A stretch of 56,445 bases of DNA from an uncultured Verrucomicrobiales bacterium (GTDB lineage: Bacteria > Verrucomicrobiota > Verrucomicrobiia > Verrucomicrobiales > Akkermansiaceae): the NCBI GenBank assembly GCA_937128235.1, contig CAKZMG010000015.1, positions 1 through 56,445 of the forward strand, written 5' to 3'. Under the pieces are notes generated by a model. The model did not search any database and was not told the DNA's origin. It was given only the letters and a program-made list of their open reading frames with translations. A program made the position numbers and the translations under genes. Of this stretch, positions 36,607-46,458 are shown piece by piece; position 1 is the stretch's first letter, and each line of letters starts with the position of its first letter.

Positions 36607-38586
36607 ATGAAACATCACGCATTGATCCTCTTTTTGCTACTCACCAATTTCATCTCTGCAAAAGAGGTAGAAAATTTCAGCCCAGAAGAAGCTATCATCA
36701 AGGTCGTGCATCAATACGATATAGATATTGACCTCAGCTTGAAACTCATCTTCAGGGGCGATGTTCTTTTTTCGCCACTCGGTCAGTTAGGCGGACATGC
36801 ATTTTCTATGAAATCTCAGCCAGGTCTGTTCATCTACCAGACCAGTAAATCTGGAACTGCCAGACAGAGTGGACTTAAACAATGGGATCAGATCATTTCA
36901 GTAAATGGCAAAAAACTAGGCACAATCGATAGCTCTCAAGATGAAGGTCCCATCGTCTTATTCGGTCACGAGCTAGATCAGGCAGAGGGATCAAGCATGA
37001 AGCTAGAATTGCAAGTCATTCGTGAAGGCGAGACCATTCCTATCACCATCCAACTTAAAAAAAAGCGCGGCAGCTTCGAGACATCAGATCCTCTCACAGG
37101 AGCAAAAGCGCAGGAGCTTCAAGACAGAGTGCTCAAGATACTTAAGAAAAATCAAGCCAGATCAGGACTCTGGGAAACAGGTTACGGTAGCCAATACACC
37201 AGCTACCTAGCTGGTCTTGCTCTCATCAGCACTGGCGACTCCAAGCATCTAACAGAAATCAGAAAATGTGCTAAAGCTTGTATCGACATCGATGAATACT
37301 CTTGGACATGGGGACTAGCAATGAATACGATTTTCCTATCAGAATACTTCTGGGCAACAGGCGACATGCAAGCGTATCGAAAGCTAGAGGAGCTCTCCCT
37401 TGAGCTAACAAAATGCGTAGGACCCACAGGCGGAATTGGTCATAAATACACCTCTGGCACCTATGATAGTGACAGCTTCGGAGCTCCTAGCGTGCTCTGT
37501 CAGCTGGCTTGGTCAGCCTGTGCGCAGTGTTTAGTAGCTGTTGATAACGAGAGCAGAAACAAGAGCTTCGACCGCATTCTAGGAGTCCCCTCTCGGCTAG
37601 AATCTAACAATGTAAGCTATGGCGGCAGCGCATATCGTGGAGGAGTTGGAGAGTCTGCATTTCGCACCTCAGTTTTTGGGCTCTCACTGGGGCTTTCTCG
37701 CTGGGAACCACAAGTACATAAAAACATCATCCAGCTGTTAGAAAAAAATTATAAGTCCTTCCGCTATATTCACGCCACTCCATCGCAAGGCACTATCTTC
37801 TCAGCTCTTTGCCTCGCACACGGGAGCACCGATGGATACAACCAGTATCTAAATTATGTGAAATCAAGACTCACCGTAGCATGGGAAGACAATGATCTCA
37901 TCCACTACGTTTACCCGAAAAAAGCCCGCTACAACTTCCCTGGTGGCGGTGGGTGGTCTGGCGATGGAGTCTTAGGTTTTAAAAATTTAGCCCTCATTGA
38001 ACCCATCATTATTCTCAATGCGAAGAAGAAAAACTTACTCATCCAAGGAAACCGCAACATGGGCTGGCTCAAGAAAAAAGATGCCGAAAGAGCCAAGAAT
38101 GACATCTATGACCTGCATCAGAGAAATTATCAAAGCACTCTCAAGCAGGCCGAGTTGAACATCCGCTCAGGTCAGACAAACCAGGCTGAGAAATACCTTA
38201 GCTTCTTAGAAAAACACTACGCCTATCAACCCACGCGTGATCATCTAGTTAAACTAAGAAATGAGCTCACTGATCACAGAAACTGGGAACGCGCTGAGAA
38301 GAAAAATCGCGAGAAAGAAGCTGAAGAATATTTTGAATGGGCAATGAATCTACGCGCATCTATTAGAGGTAAGTTTTTGACTAAACTGATGGAACTCTAC
38401 CCAGACACCCAGGGAGCGCATAAGGCAGCTATTAAACTTGGTTCAGAAGAAAGTAGATCTAAAAAAGAAGCTAAAGATAAGAAGAAAGAAAAAGATCAAG
38501 AGCAGGAAGACTACGAAAAGGACATCAAAGATGAAGAGAAGAAAAGACGTAGAATGAAGAAGAAAAAGAAAGAAAATGATGAGTAA
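36607..38586 (+). CDS. Secreted PDZ protein with helical-toroid-like core
   Basis: 659 aa with a Sec signal (about 1-18, LILFLLLTNFISA). A PDZ-like segment lies near 75-160 (FIYQTSKSGTARQSGLKQWDQIISVNGKKLG). The middle (170-470) has repeating helix pairs with GLWETGYGSQYTSYLAGLALISTGD, RKCAKACIDIDEYSWTWGLAMNT, GGIGHKYTSGTYDSDSFGAPSVL and GGAYRGGVGESAFRTSVFGLSLGL, like an alpha/alpha toroid of the terpene-cyclase/prenyltransferase fold. This resembles what I recall as DUF6288 proteins. The tail is a charged coil (KKEAKDKKKEKDQEQ). It follows selD by 13 bases. Function unknown. Confidence 0.7.
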   Translation: MKHHALILFLLLTNFISAKEVENFSPEEAIIKVVHQYDIDIDLSLKLIFRGDVLFSPLGQLGGHAFSMKSQPGLFIYQTSKSGTARQSGLKQWDQIISVNGKKLGTIDSSQDEGPIVLFGHELDQAEGSSMKLELQVIREGETIPITIQLKKKRGSFETSDPLTGAKAQELQDRVLKILKKNQARSGLWETGYGSQYTSYLAGLALISTGDSKHLTEIRKCAKACIDIDEYSWTWGLAMNTIFLSEYFWATGDMQAYRKLEELSLELTKCVGPTGGIGHKYTSGTYDSDSFGAPSVLCQLAWSACAQCLVAVDNESRNKSFDRILGVPSRLESNNVSYGGSAYRGGVGESAFRTSVFGLSLGLSRWEPQVHKNIIQLLEKNYKSFRYIHATPSQGTIFSALCLAHGSTDGYNQYLNYVKSRLTVAWEDNDLIHYVYPKKARYNFPGGGGWSGDGVLGFKNLALIEPIIILNAKKKNLLIQGNRNMGWLKKKDAERAKNDIYDLHQRNYQSTLKQAELNIRSGQTNQAEKYLSFLEKHYAYQPTRDHLVKLRNELTDHRNWERAEKKNREKEAEEYFEWAMNLRASIRGKFLTKLMELYPDTQGAHKAAIKLGSEESRSKKEAKDKKKEKDQEQEDYEKDIKDEEKKRRRMKKKKKENDE

Positions 38587-38588
38587 GT

Positions 38589-39125
38589 TTACTTGTTTTT
38601 ATCTACTTCCACCCACTTCCATGATGAGATTTCCTCATCAGTAATTTCTACATTAGCTCGCCTTAATTCAGGTCCGAAAAGAGTTCCCACCTCAATACTC
38701 ACCTCCCCTTTATACCTATTCTCCATCAGACTAAATGCCTGCTCCTTTAGCTCCCAACTAATGATGTTATCCTTCCGGAAATCAATCAGCTTCCCCTCCT
38801 CTACCCTCTTCGTGATGATTCGGCTAATGTCAGATGCGTCTAATTCTTTCACCAAAGGTAAATCTTCTGGCTCCTCCTCTATTTCAGGAAGATCCTTCTT
38901 TTTACCCATGCTATGAGAACCAAGTTTCTTAGGTCTGGCATCATTCTCCTCACTCGGATCTTTAGAAATAACAACAGGCTTCTCCGCTACTTCGGCTGGC
39001 TCAGCTTGAGGCACAGGCTGACTCTCTCTCTTTTTTTCACTGATACCCAGTAATTTTGGAGGCACATATGGGTAGGCTATATAACCCGACAAGCCTACCA
39101 AGATTAAGAAATACAACTTATTCAT
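38589..39125 (-). CDS. Membrane-anchored hypothetical protein
   Basis: 178 aa. An N-terminal hydrophobic segment (YFLILVGLSGYIAYPYV) anchors or exports it. A linker rich in Pro, Glu and Lys (about 35-85) leads to a C-terminal segment LDASDISRIITKRVEEGKLIDFRKDNIISWELKEQAFSLMENRYKGEVSIEVGTLFGPEL. No family is recognised. It converges with the PDZ gene, 2 bases between stops, and precedes ribF by 49 bases on the same strand. Confidence 0.6.
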   Translation of the reverse strand: MNKLYFLILVGLSGYIAYPYVPPKLLGISEKKRESQPVPQAEPAEVAEKPVVISKDPSEENDARPKKLGSHSMGKKKDLPEIEEEPEDLPLVKELDASDISRIITKRVEEGKLIDFRKDNIISWELKEQAFSLMENRYKGEVSIEVGTLFGPELRRANVEITDEEISSWKWVEVDKNK

Positions 39126-39174
39126 ACATCTGCTATACTTAAACTATTCCCTATTGCCAACATCAATCATTTTC

Positions 39175-40107
39175 CTATTTCGAGAACGCTAGCTTAGCTT
39201 CAGCCACATCTGCTTTAATCTGGCTCTTGAGTTCCTCTACTGATTCAAATTTCTTCTCTTTTCGGAGATAGGTCACGAATTCCGCATCGATCGTCTCCCC
39301 ATAGAGATCACCATCAAAATCAAATACATGAATCTCTAACAATCTTCTAGCTCCCTCTTGCTCAACAGTTGGTCTGCGTCCTAAATTACCGATTCCATTG
39401 TAACTTTCTCCTCTAAACTTCACCTTAAGCGACCACACCCCATCTGGAGGTAATTGCTCATTATGCACTACCACATTTGCAGTAGGAAAACCCAGAGTCC
39501 TCGCCAGTTTTTTACCTTCTATCACTGTCCCCACTACATCATAGGGTCTGCCTAACATTTTTCTAACAGCAGTTAGATTTCCATCCCTAACAGCCTGCCT
39601 CACACGCGTACTACTCACGCGCTCGCCATCTACCATCACTGGTGCAGCAGCCGTCACACTAAACTCCATTTCTGCACCCCACGTCCTAAGCTTATCGACA
39701 TTCCCACCGCGAGCTTTCCCAAATATCCAGTCCTCCCCCACAGCGATCGTTTCTAGATCATTACTGTATTTCATGAGATCTCCGATAAATTCCCTCGCCT
39801 CGCGCGCAGCGAAATCTAGCGTGAACTCCTGCACACACAGAAAATCTACTCCCATTGATCCTAGCAAGTCCGCCTTATGCGCGATCGATGCCAGAATCCT
39901 GCTAGGTGCGCGATCTGGCGCCAGCACCCTAACAGGATGAGGCTCAAAGGTGATCACACCTACCTTCCCTCCCTCTTCCCTAGCAGATTTCACAGCATTC
40001 AATATTACCTCTTGGTGCCCCACATGCACTCCATCGAACACCCCTAGCGCAAGATGAACAGAGCCAGCGATGGTCTGTAATTCGGCTATATTGTGAAGAA
40101 TCTGCAT
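39175..40107 (-). CDS. ribF: Bifunctional riboflavin kinase/FAD synthetase
   Basis: About 310 aa from the ATG at 40107 (MQILHNIAEL); a TTG at 40143 would add 12 residues before the usual RibF start. FAD synthetase nucleotidyltransferase motifs GVFDGVHVGHQEVI and VSSTRVRQAVRDGNL are clear. The riboflavin kinase domain follows, with GKKLARTLGFPTANV and an EIHVFDFDGDLYG strand. It makes FMN and then FAD. No FMN riboswitch is seen upstream. Neighbours are not riboflavin genes. Confidence 0.93.
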   Translation of the reverse strand: MQILHNIAELQTIAGSVHLALGVFDGVHVGHQEVILNAVKSAREEGGKVGVITFEPHPVRVLAPDRAPSRILASIAHKADLLGSMGVDFLCVQEFTLDFAAREAREFIGDLMKYSNDLETIAVGEDWIFGKARGGNVDKLRTWGAEMEFSVTAAAPVMVDGERVSSTRVRQAVRDGNLTAVRKMLGRPYDVVGTVIEGKKLARTLGFPTANVVVHNEQLPPDGVWSLKVKFRGESYNGIGNLGRRPTVEQEGARRLLEIHVFDFDGDLYGETIDAEFVTYLRKEKKFESVEELKSQIKADVAEAKLAFSK

Positions 40108-40169
40108 ACCACTGAGCAAACACTCAAGCGATGAAGAATGCAAGGAATTAGCCTTTATTTAGTAACTAC

Positions 40170-40925
40170 CTATGCTGCTTTTCGAATACAAAAGAACGCT
40201 CCCTGCGAGTCCTGCACTAAGGCAAACGCATAGTCTGTATCTGTGAGATCGATAATCACTAAGCCTCCAAAATTCTTGGCTTTTCGTAACGTTCTGCCAA
40301 CATCTTTCACTGCAAAATGAATCATCCAACAATTCTTCACTCCCTGATTTTTTTTATCTAGCTCTATAAGCGACCCCACCTTTTTCCCCTTCATATCAGA
40401 AATGACATATCGTCTATAACCATCGGGGTCTTGAGTGAATTTCCATCCAAACAATTGCTCATAAAATTTACTAACCCCATAGACTGAATCCACATGCAGT
40501 TGATTAGTCACCATCCTAGCATCGGACTTTGCTGCCTCATCTAAACCTCCCAAATCCTCTCCCTCATAGAGCATCAGACCGGCACCTGCTGTATCTCTCA
40601 CCAGAGCATATCTTCCTACTTTCTCTCCATCTATGATGAAATCTGATGGATGAACTTCTATTTTACCGCCCAGTTCTACTGCTAAATTCACCATATCAAA
40701 AAGCGAATCCACCCTCACATAAGGAAGCCAAAATGACGGCAATTCAGCCTCCCTGAAATTACGAGTCATCTTCAACAGACCTGCAGACTGCTTACCATCG
40801 CTATAGCAAGTACTATAATTCCCTATCGTCTCACTCATCTCCCAGCCAAACACATTTTCATAGAAGCACATCGCTTCAGATAAATCGAATGAGGTAACCT
40901 CGCACCAAGTAAAATGATTATACAT
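40170..40925 (-). CDS. Two-domain VOC (glyoxalase/bleomycin-resistance-like) protein
   Basis: 251 aa made of two VOC units, each about 120 residues: the first opens HFTWCEVTSFDLSEAMCFYENVFGWEM, the second opens VTNQLHVDSVYGVSKFYEQLFGWKF. This duplicated layout matches proteins usually annotated as predicted lactoylglutathione lyase-related enzymes of unknown reaction. It is upstream of ribF by 62 bases on the same strand. Metal-ligand completeness was not checked in detail. Confidence 0.8.
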   Translation of the reverse strand: MYNHFTWCEVTSFDLSEAMCFYENVFGWEMSETIGNYSTCYSDGKQSAGLLKMTRNFREAELPSFWLPYVRVDSLFDMVNLAVELGGKIEVHPSDFIIDGEKVGRYALVRDTAGAGLMLYEGEDLGGLDEAAKSDARMVTNQLHVDSVYGVSKFYEQLFGWKFTQDPDGYRRYVISDMKGKKVGSLIELDKKNQGVKNCWMIHFAVKDVGRTLRKAKNFGGLVIIDLTDTDYAFALVQDSQGAFFCIRKAA

Positions 40926-40973
40926 TAGGCATATTTCTAAACCGCTTTTTTACCTAACACCAAACAAATTAGA

Positions 40974-41912
40974 TCATTTTTTCGAAAAGAGTGACTCCAA
41001 ACTTTGTTTCAACCACTTACGAGCCACCCCCTCCTCTTCCAATATCAAAAAATGCCCCTGTTCCTTTACTACTTTGACTTCATCAGAAGTGAGTTTTAGT
41101 CGTTTAGCATGCCGCACAAACGTTCCATTCTGAACAAATGCTTCCTTCCCTCCAGCTATCATTCTCACATTAGTGTTCTTAGGCCATTGAGCGAGTACAT
41201 CTTTTGGTGGGAATGATACAATGCTGACAAATCCAGCGTAGTCTGTAGAACATCTAGCATAATGTCTAAACCCGCCTGTCCCGCCAGCTGAGAGACCTAT
41301 GAGAACTGGTTTTGTTAGAGAAATATCCAACGCGCGTGATGCCTCCGTTAAGCATTCTTTTAAATACGCATCTGGAACATCCGCCATGCTAATGCCATAG
41401 GCAGGACATAGAATAATACTATCAGGAAATAATGTCGCGAAATAATGCAAATAGAAACTAAAATTACCGCCATAGCCATGCAAAAATAAAATCACTGACG
41501 TTTGTTCATTCACCGTTTCCGGCACATAGACATTCGCCAAGCCAGAGCTAAGTTTCTTACCTGAGTAGCAGTAAGCCACAGCAGTTGGAATGGCAGGAAA
41601 TTTCCCATTGTCGAACTCATCCTGCATTCGCCGATAGTAGGCAGAGATAAGCTTCCCGAGATGTGTCGCCTCATCATTATCAAGCCCCAAAAAAGCAGCT
41701 CCCGCACCCGAGAACTGCATAAATTTAGTTTCAGGAACATGACCTGCACCAGTGCGGATCATCTTGAGAATGAGTTGATGTTTTTTAGCTACTCTTACAG
41801 GTGCTGCAGCATGCTTAGTCTCCCATTCGAGTGTCATGATCTTCTGCGCGCTCAGCGGTGAACACGCAGAGAAAATCAAACCGAATGAGAAAATAACACG
41901 GAGTAACTGCAT
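40974..41912 (-). CDS. Secreted alpha/beta hydrolase
   Basis: 312 aa with a signal peptide ending near SPLSAQ (about 23). The region VNEQTSVILFLHGYGGNFSFYLHYFATLF provides the oxyanion-hole turn HGYGG, and PVLIGLSAGGTGGFRHYA carries the GxSxG nucleophile Ser. His in KVVKEQGHFLILEEE is a likely triad base. It is probably an esterase-like enzyme acting outside the cytoplasm. It starts 9 bases downstream of mdh and is possibly co-transcribed with it, with no shared role evident. Confidence 0.78.
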   Translation of the reverse strand: MQLLRVIFSFGLIFSACSPLSAQKIMTLEWETKHAAAPVRVAKKHQLILKMIRTGAGHVPETKFMQFSGAGAAFLGLDNDEATHLGKLISAYYRRMQDEFDNGKFPAIPTAVAYCYSGKKLSSGLANVYVPETVNEQTSVILFLHGYGGNFSFYLHYFATLFPDSIILCPAYGISMADVPDAYLKECLTEASRALDISLTKPVLIGLSAGGTGGFRHYARCSTDYAGFVSIVSFPPKDVLAQWPKNTNVRMIAGGKEAFVQNGTFVRHAKRLKLTSDEVKVVKEQGHFLILEEEGVARKWLKQSLESLFSKK

Positions 41913-41921
41913 CCTATCATC

Positions 41922-42908
41922 CTAGCCTAACAGATCCGCCACTGCTTCCTTCTCCTCACGGAGTTCTTGGACAGATGCATCTATCTTCTGGCGTGAGAAA
42001 TCATTTACCTCCACACCCTCTACCACTTCCCATGTCTTGCCATCCGTAGTGCGGATCGGCATAGAAGCGATGAGTCCAGCGTCGATGCCATACTCACCAT
42101 TTGAGCAGACTGCCACGCTCGTCCAGTCTCCATCAGGAGTAGGGTTAGTGAGGCTACGCACAGTATCTACCACACCATTTGCGGCAGATGCAGCAGATGA
42201 GGCACCACGCGCTGCAATGATAGCTGCACCGCGCTGCTGCACAGTAGAAATGAACTCGCCTTGAAGCCAATCCGTATCGCTAATCACATCGCCAACAGGC
42301 TTCCCATTGATCAATGTGTTTGTGTAATCTGGATACTGAGTCGCAGAGTGATTTCCCCAGATGCAGAGATTTGAAACAGCACTATTGTGCACTCCAGCCT
42401 TAGCAGCGATCTGTGATTTAGCACGGTTCTCATCCAGTCTAGTCATCGCAAAAAACTGATCATTAGGCACACCTTTCGCAGCATTCATCGCGATCAAGCA
42501 ATTCGTATTACATGGATTACCAACCACAAGAGTGCGCACATCACTAGCCGCATTCGCAGCTATCGCTTGCCCTTGACCTGTGAAAATCTTACCATTAATT
42601 CCTAACAGATCCTTACGCTCCATTCCTGGTCCACGTGGCACAGAACCCACCAGCAATGCCCAGTTAGCACCCTTGAATCCCTCATTGAGATCACAAGTAG
42701 CTACTATTTCATTGAGAGTAGGAAATGCGCAGTCATCTAGCTCCATCACCACTCCCTGAAGAGCTTTCATTCCAGGTTCTATCTCGATCAAACGAAGATT
42801 TACTGGCTGGTCTGGACCAAACATCGCACCAGAGGCGATACGGAAAAGCAGAGCGTAGCCAATCTGACCAGCTGCTCCTGTCACGGATACTGTAATAGGA
42901 TCTTTCAT
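41922..42908 (-). CDS. mdh: Malate dehydrogenase
   Basis: 328 aa, the length of the cytosolic-like MDH group. [17 protein letters not shown] (11-27) is the NAD-binding loop, followed by LRLIEIEP with the acidic specificity residue, [17 protein letters not shown] (mobile loop with substrate Arg residues), and [19 protein letters not shown] and [12 protein letters not shown] with the catalytic His. It interconverts malate and oxaloacetate in the TCA cycle. It lies upstream of the hydrolase and downstream of the kinase gene. Confidence 0.96.
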   Translation of the reverse strand: MKDPITVSVTGAAGQIGYALLFRIASGAMFGPDQPVNLRLIEIEPGMKALQGVVMELDDCAFPTLNEIVATCDLNEGFKGANWALLVGSVPRGPGMERKDLLGINGKIFTGQGQAIAANAASDVRTLVVGNPCNTNCLIAMNAAKGVPNDQFFAMTRLDENRAKSQIAAKAGVHNSAVSNLCIWGNHSATQYPDYTNTLINGKPVGDVISDTDWLQGEFISTVQQRGAAIIAARGASSAASAANGVVDTVRSLTNPTPDGDWTSVAVCSNGEYGIDAGLIASMPIRTTDGKTWEVVEGVEVNDFSRQKIDASVQELREEKEAVADLLG

Positions 42909-42965
42909 AGATGAACCTAGTTACTAGTCTATCGCTACATTTAGTCAACTGATAAACGAGTAATC

Positions 42966-45542
42966 CTACTTTGTGGTATCCACCAGCACCACACGGAAAC
43001 CATACTGATTATCGCGCACCCCCTTATTGATGGCAAACCTGCTCCATGATTTCAGATCCTTGTCCTGAAATGTTGCCCAGCTGCCACCTCTCACTATTCC
43101 CAGATCTCCACCATCACTGTATGCATCCAGCACCCACTCAAAAACATTTCCAGAAACATCAAACATACCCAACTCATTAGCACCAAATGAGCCCACAGGT
43201 GCCGTATTGATAAAACCATCCATATACCCTCGAATCGTCCTTTTTTCAGGAATACCGGCAGCCTTCATAGCAGCCTTATCAGCGAGATTTGATACCTTAT
43301 CTTTTGGTGGAAATGCTACACCCCATGGATACAACCTCTTCAGCCTCGGGTTCTGTTGCGCATTATAATATCTAGCCACGGGACTCTTGCCCTTCTCATC
43401 TGTCAGGCCACAAAAGAGACTCCATTCCTCGTCCGTAGGTAGTCTATACTCATGCCTAGCGAGTATCCTATCTTCCTTGCGTTCCTTCTCAGTAAGCCAT
43501 TTACAAAATGCCACCGCATCATCCCTATCCACCCCCACCACGGGATGATTAGGTTTCTGCGGAAACAGTGGATCAGTAGGCTTCCTATGTCCAGTAGCCT
43601 GAGTAAACTGATTGTAATCTTTCACCCTCACCTCCCAGGCAGACGCTAACTTACCCTCCGCAAATGGCACCATCTTTACCTTCAGTCCATTGCTCCACTC
43701 TTGTCCAAACACCACCCCACTATTTTTCTTGAGAGTCACAGAGACTGGTCGCGTTTCATTATCGGATAGCTCTATCTCCTGCACACTCGCTTTATAACCA
43801 TCGAGACTAAATTCCAGTTTCATTTTCTTTGGTCGGAGCTTAGGTCGCGTCATCGGTGTCACACCCACCCACTCACCATCAATGTAAACTCTCGCTCCCA
43901 CAGGGATGCTCGTAAGTTGCAGAGTCGCATAAGGTATCTTCTTAGCCACACACTTCGTCGCAAATTGCTGTAACTTTTTCTTCTCATCCAGCTTATCCGC
44001 TGGCCCCACCTGTAAGCTCTTATCCTGTTTATAAACGATACACTGATCATCCTCTAACAGACCTTGAAGCTTCGCTTCTTTCTCTAGCCAGCCAGCAAAT
44101 TTACGCGCAGTGTTCTCAGTCATCATCACGATAGAAATATCCTCACCTCGCTCGCTAAACTTCTCCACACTATATGCATCCACCTTTATCTTTGAATCCA
44201 GAAACTTCTTAAAATGCTCCTGCCTCACATACCCAGACTCGTGATAATCCACCCTTGGAAAATACCGTGCACCCACAGAATCCACCCAGACTTGGTTCGC
44301 TTTCGGTGGCTGAAATGTATCCAATGTCACTTGCAAAAATTCATACTCTTTATCTGGAACTACAAATTTCACCTCCTTCGGCCGGTATCCATCTCGCTTA
44401 AACACCAAATTAAGAATCGTCCCTGGCGGATACCCTATAAACTCAGTATTCGTCTCCAAATATCTATCCTTATCATGCCCCGTAATCTCAGCATGGTTCG
44501 GATGCGAAATAAACTGCACCGAGCAAACCCTGTTCTTATATTTAGGAACCTTACTCAGCGGTTTATCATTATTGTTAGAAATCAATGGTTGCCCCGCCAT
44601 CCATGGCTTAAAATGAATCACAGCATAGCTCAGTCCACCTAGCAGTAGCAGTGCCAACACAGCCTTCGGAAAACCTCCCGTGCCTTTCTTCGGCACCTTC
44701 TTTCCCTGCTTTATCTTCGCCAATGCCTCCGCCAGCTTCTTCGCACTATTGATCGTTCGCTTGCTCAGCTTAGGATCACAGATATTACAGATCACCTCAT
44801 TCAGCGCGACCCATTGCTTCCTATTCGTTCCCTCCGGCAGTTCATCAGGTAGTTCTGGAAATTGTAATCTATCCTTACCCGTAGCCATTTCATACAGAAC
44901 TTTCCCTAAGCTATAAATATCTGCCTGCCCAGACCCAGGTCCCTCCGGTGGCACGAACCCCTCAGTCCCCACAAAAGTCTGCTGCCCTCTAGCCGCCACT
45001 AAACCTATATCTGCAAGTTTAGCTTTACCTTCCACAAAGATAACATTAGCTGGCTTCACATCCCGATGCGCCAGATCCCGCTCATGCAAGTGCTGCAATG
45101 ACTCCGCTAAGCGCTGCCCCACATCAATACAAAACCCCACATCCAGCGGCTTCCCCGCACTCGCCTTTAAGTCACTCCTCAGCGTCCTCGCCTCATACTC
45201 TACCGGATTCAGTTTCGTGCCACTATGGACATCATCGCCTAGCTCCATCACATAATAGTAAAATGGATTCTCACTATCACTCCCCCTACCCACATGCAAA
45301 ATATTCACCAGCCCAGGGTGATCCCGCGAGATAGGCTCAAATTTTAAAATCCCCTCGAACTCACGCTCAAATCCACGCTCATCCTCAAAATCCTCCCGCC
45401 ACACCACCTTCACAGCCCTCAGAGCACCCGTGACACCACGCGCCATCCACACCTCGCCATAGGCTCCACCACCTATCTTGCGCAGCACCTCGTGGTCCGG
45501 TATATGTATCTCTGATCTGATCGTGTTCGACATCTCGCTCAC
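42966..45542 (-). CDS. Ser/Thr protein kinase fused to PEGA and FGE-sulfatase-like domains
   Basis: 858 aa. The N-terminal kinase (about 20-285) has glycine loop IGGGAYGEVWMA, K45, HRD (159-161, AHRDVKPANV) and DIG in place of DFG (178-180). One membrane helix follows (about 295, AVLALLLLGGLSYAVIHF). Outside it are beta-rich segments, a PEGA repeat (TSIPVGARVYIDGEWVGVTP), then a C-terminal formylglycine-generating-enzyme-like domain (YRLPTDEEWSLFCGL, FDVSGNVFEWVLDAY, VRGGSWATF, YGFRVVL). It probably senses an outside signal and phosphorylates proteins inside. It is 7 bases downstream of an ECF sigma gene and co-transcribed with it. Confidence 0.88.
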   Translation of the reverse strand: MSEMSNTIRSEIHIPDHEVLRKIGGGAYGEVWMARGVTGALRAVKVVWREDFEDERGFEREFEGILKFEPISRDHPGLVNILHVGRGSDSENPFYYYVMELGDDVHSGTKLNPVEYEARTLRSDLKASAGKPLDVGFCIDVGQRLAESLQHLHERDLAHRDVKPANVIFVEGKAKLADIGLVAARGQQTFVGTEGFVPPEGPGSGQADIYSLGKVLYEMATGKDRLQFPELPDELPEGTNRKQWVALNEVICNICDPKLSKRTINSAKKLAEALAKIKQGKKVPKKGTGGFPKAVLALLLLGGLSYAVIHFKPWMAGQPLISNNNDKPLSKVPKYKNRVCSVQFISHPNHAEITGHDKDRYLETNTEFIGYPPGTILNLVFKRDGYRPKEVKFVVPDKEYEFLQVTLDTFQPPKANQVWVDSVGARYFPRVDYHESGYVRQEHFKKFLDSKIKVDAYSVEKFSERGEDISIVMMTENTARKFAGWLEKEAKLQGLLEDDQCIVYKQDKSLQVGPADKLDEKKKLQQFATKCVAKKIPYATLQLTSIPVGARVYIDGEWVGVTPMTRPKLRPKKMKLEFSLDGYKASVQEIELSDNETRPVSVTLKKNSGVVFGQEWSNGLKVKMVPFAEGKLASAWEVRVKDYNQFTQATGHRKPTDPLFPQKPNHPVVGVDRDDAVAFCKWLTEKERKEDRILARHEYRLPTDEEWSLFCGLTDEKGKSPVARYYNAQQNPRLKRLYPWGVAFPPKDKVSNLADKAAMKAAGIPEKRTIRGYMDGFINTAPVGSFGANELGMFDVSGNVFEWVLDAYSDGGDLGIVRGGSWATFQDKDLKSWSRFAINKGVRDNQYGFRVVLVDTTK

Positions 45543-45549
45543 TAGTAAA

Positions 45550-46224
45550 TTACTCTTTCTCTAGCTTGGCTATCTCTTTCTTCAGCACAGACCCCACCCT
45601 ATGTTTCGCCAGATACACCTGTGCCATACTCACACCCAAGAGATCCTGCACCTTCTTCGCATCCCATTGCTTCACCACGTAGTAGTCAAAGATCTGATAC
45701 TGCTTTGGCGAGACCTGCCCCTTCACCTTATCCAGTGCAGCCTCGGCTAAATTTTGTTTCCACTCCACATCCCACAGTCTATCCAGAGTGTCACCCTTAG
45801 GATCCTCCACCCTGTCAATGATCGCCGTCTTTCTCCCATCATCCGCCTCAAACCCCGCAGACATAGCCGTATCTTTCTTGCGCTTGCGGAACTGATCATT
45901 GATCCTCCAGCGCGTCATATTCATTAGCCACGTCTTAAAGGAACCTTGCTCAGGATCATACATCTTCTTCTTACTCTGCTTAGCGATTGATAAAATAGTC
46001 TCCTGTACACAATCAAATGCCTCCTCCGAGCGCAGCCCAGACTTCAGCCCCACCGAGTAAATCAGCCGCCAATACGTCTGATAGAAATCATCCCAAGTGC
46101 GCTGATCCTCCCAGTTATCCAAGCGAGCTATCAGGCTCTTCCTCGTCTTCGCAAACCCATGAGAGAGCATTTTCTCACGCTCCTCTTTCTTCTGCTTCGC
46201 ATCATTCTCTTCCGATTTATCCAT
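45550..46224 (-). CDS. ECF-type RNA polymerase sigma factor
   Basis: 224 aa. Region 2 shows WDDFYQTYWRLIYSVGLKSGLRSEEAFDCVQETILSI and a Lys-rich -10 helix region. Region 4 shows VSPKQYQIFDYYVVKQWDAKKVQDLLGVSMAQVYLAKHRVGSVLKK. This matches the ECF group seen in Planctomycetes and Verrucomicrobia, which is often linked to a kinase. It forms an operon with the kinase/FGE gene (7-base gap). No membrane anti-sigma lies next to it; the kinase may be the signal input. Confidence 0.88.
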   Translation of the reverse strand: MDKSEENDAKQKKEEREKMLSHGFAKTRKSLIARLDNWEDQRTWDDFYQTYWRLIYSVGLKSGLRSEEAFDCVQETILSIAKQSKKKMYDPEQGSFKTWLMNMTRWRINDQFRKRKKDTAMSAGFEADDGRKTAIIDRVEDPKGDTLDRLWDVEWKQNLAEAALDKVKGQVSPKQYQIFDYYVVKQWDAKKVQDLLGVSMAQVYLAKHRVGSVLKKEIAKLEKE

Positions 46225-46458
46225 CTCAATTTATTCTTAACATAAAGCAGTCTGCTTAACCCAGATAAAAACGCACCCAAGCACACACTTCTATCAATCA
46301 TGACTCGTTAAATTTGCCTTAAAAACTTACTCCACAAAATCCATCAATCAAATGCTTTCACAAAATTTGTCACCCCCACTCTGTAACCGCACCCATAACA
46401 TCCCTTATCTATACATGCATACCAGATTCCTTACTCACTAACTCAACTCACTCGCACC

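Noticed and set aside
45098-45334. Plus-strand ORFs inside the kinase gene and other antisense frames
   Set aside because: They have no motifs, no ribosome site and follow the C-rich composition of the opposite strand.
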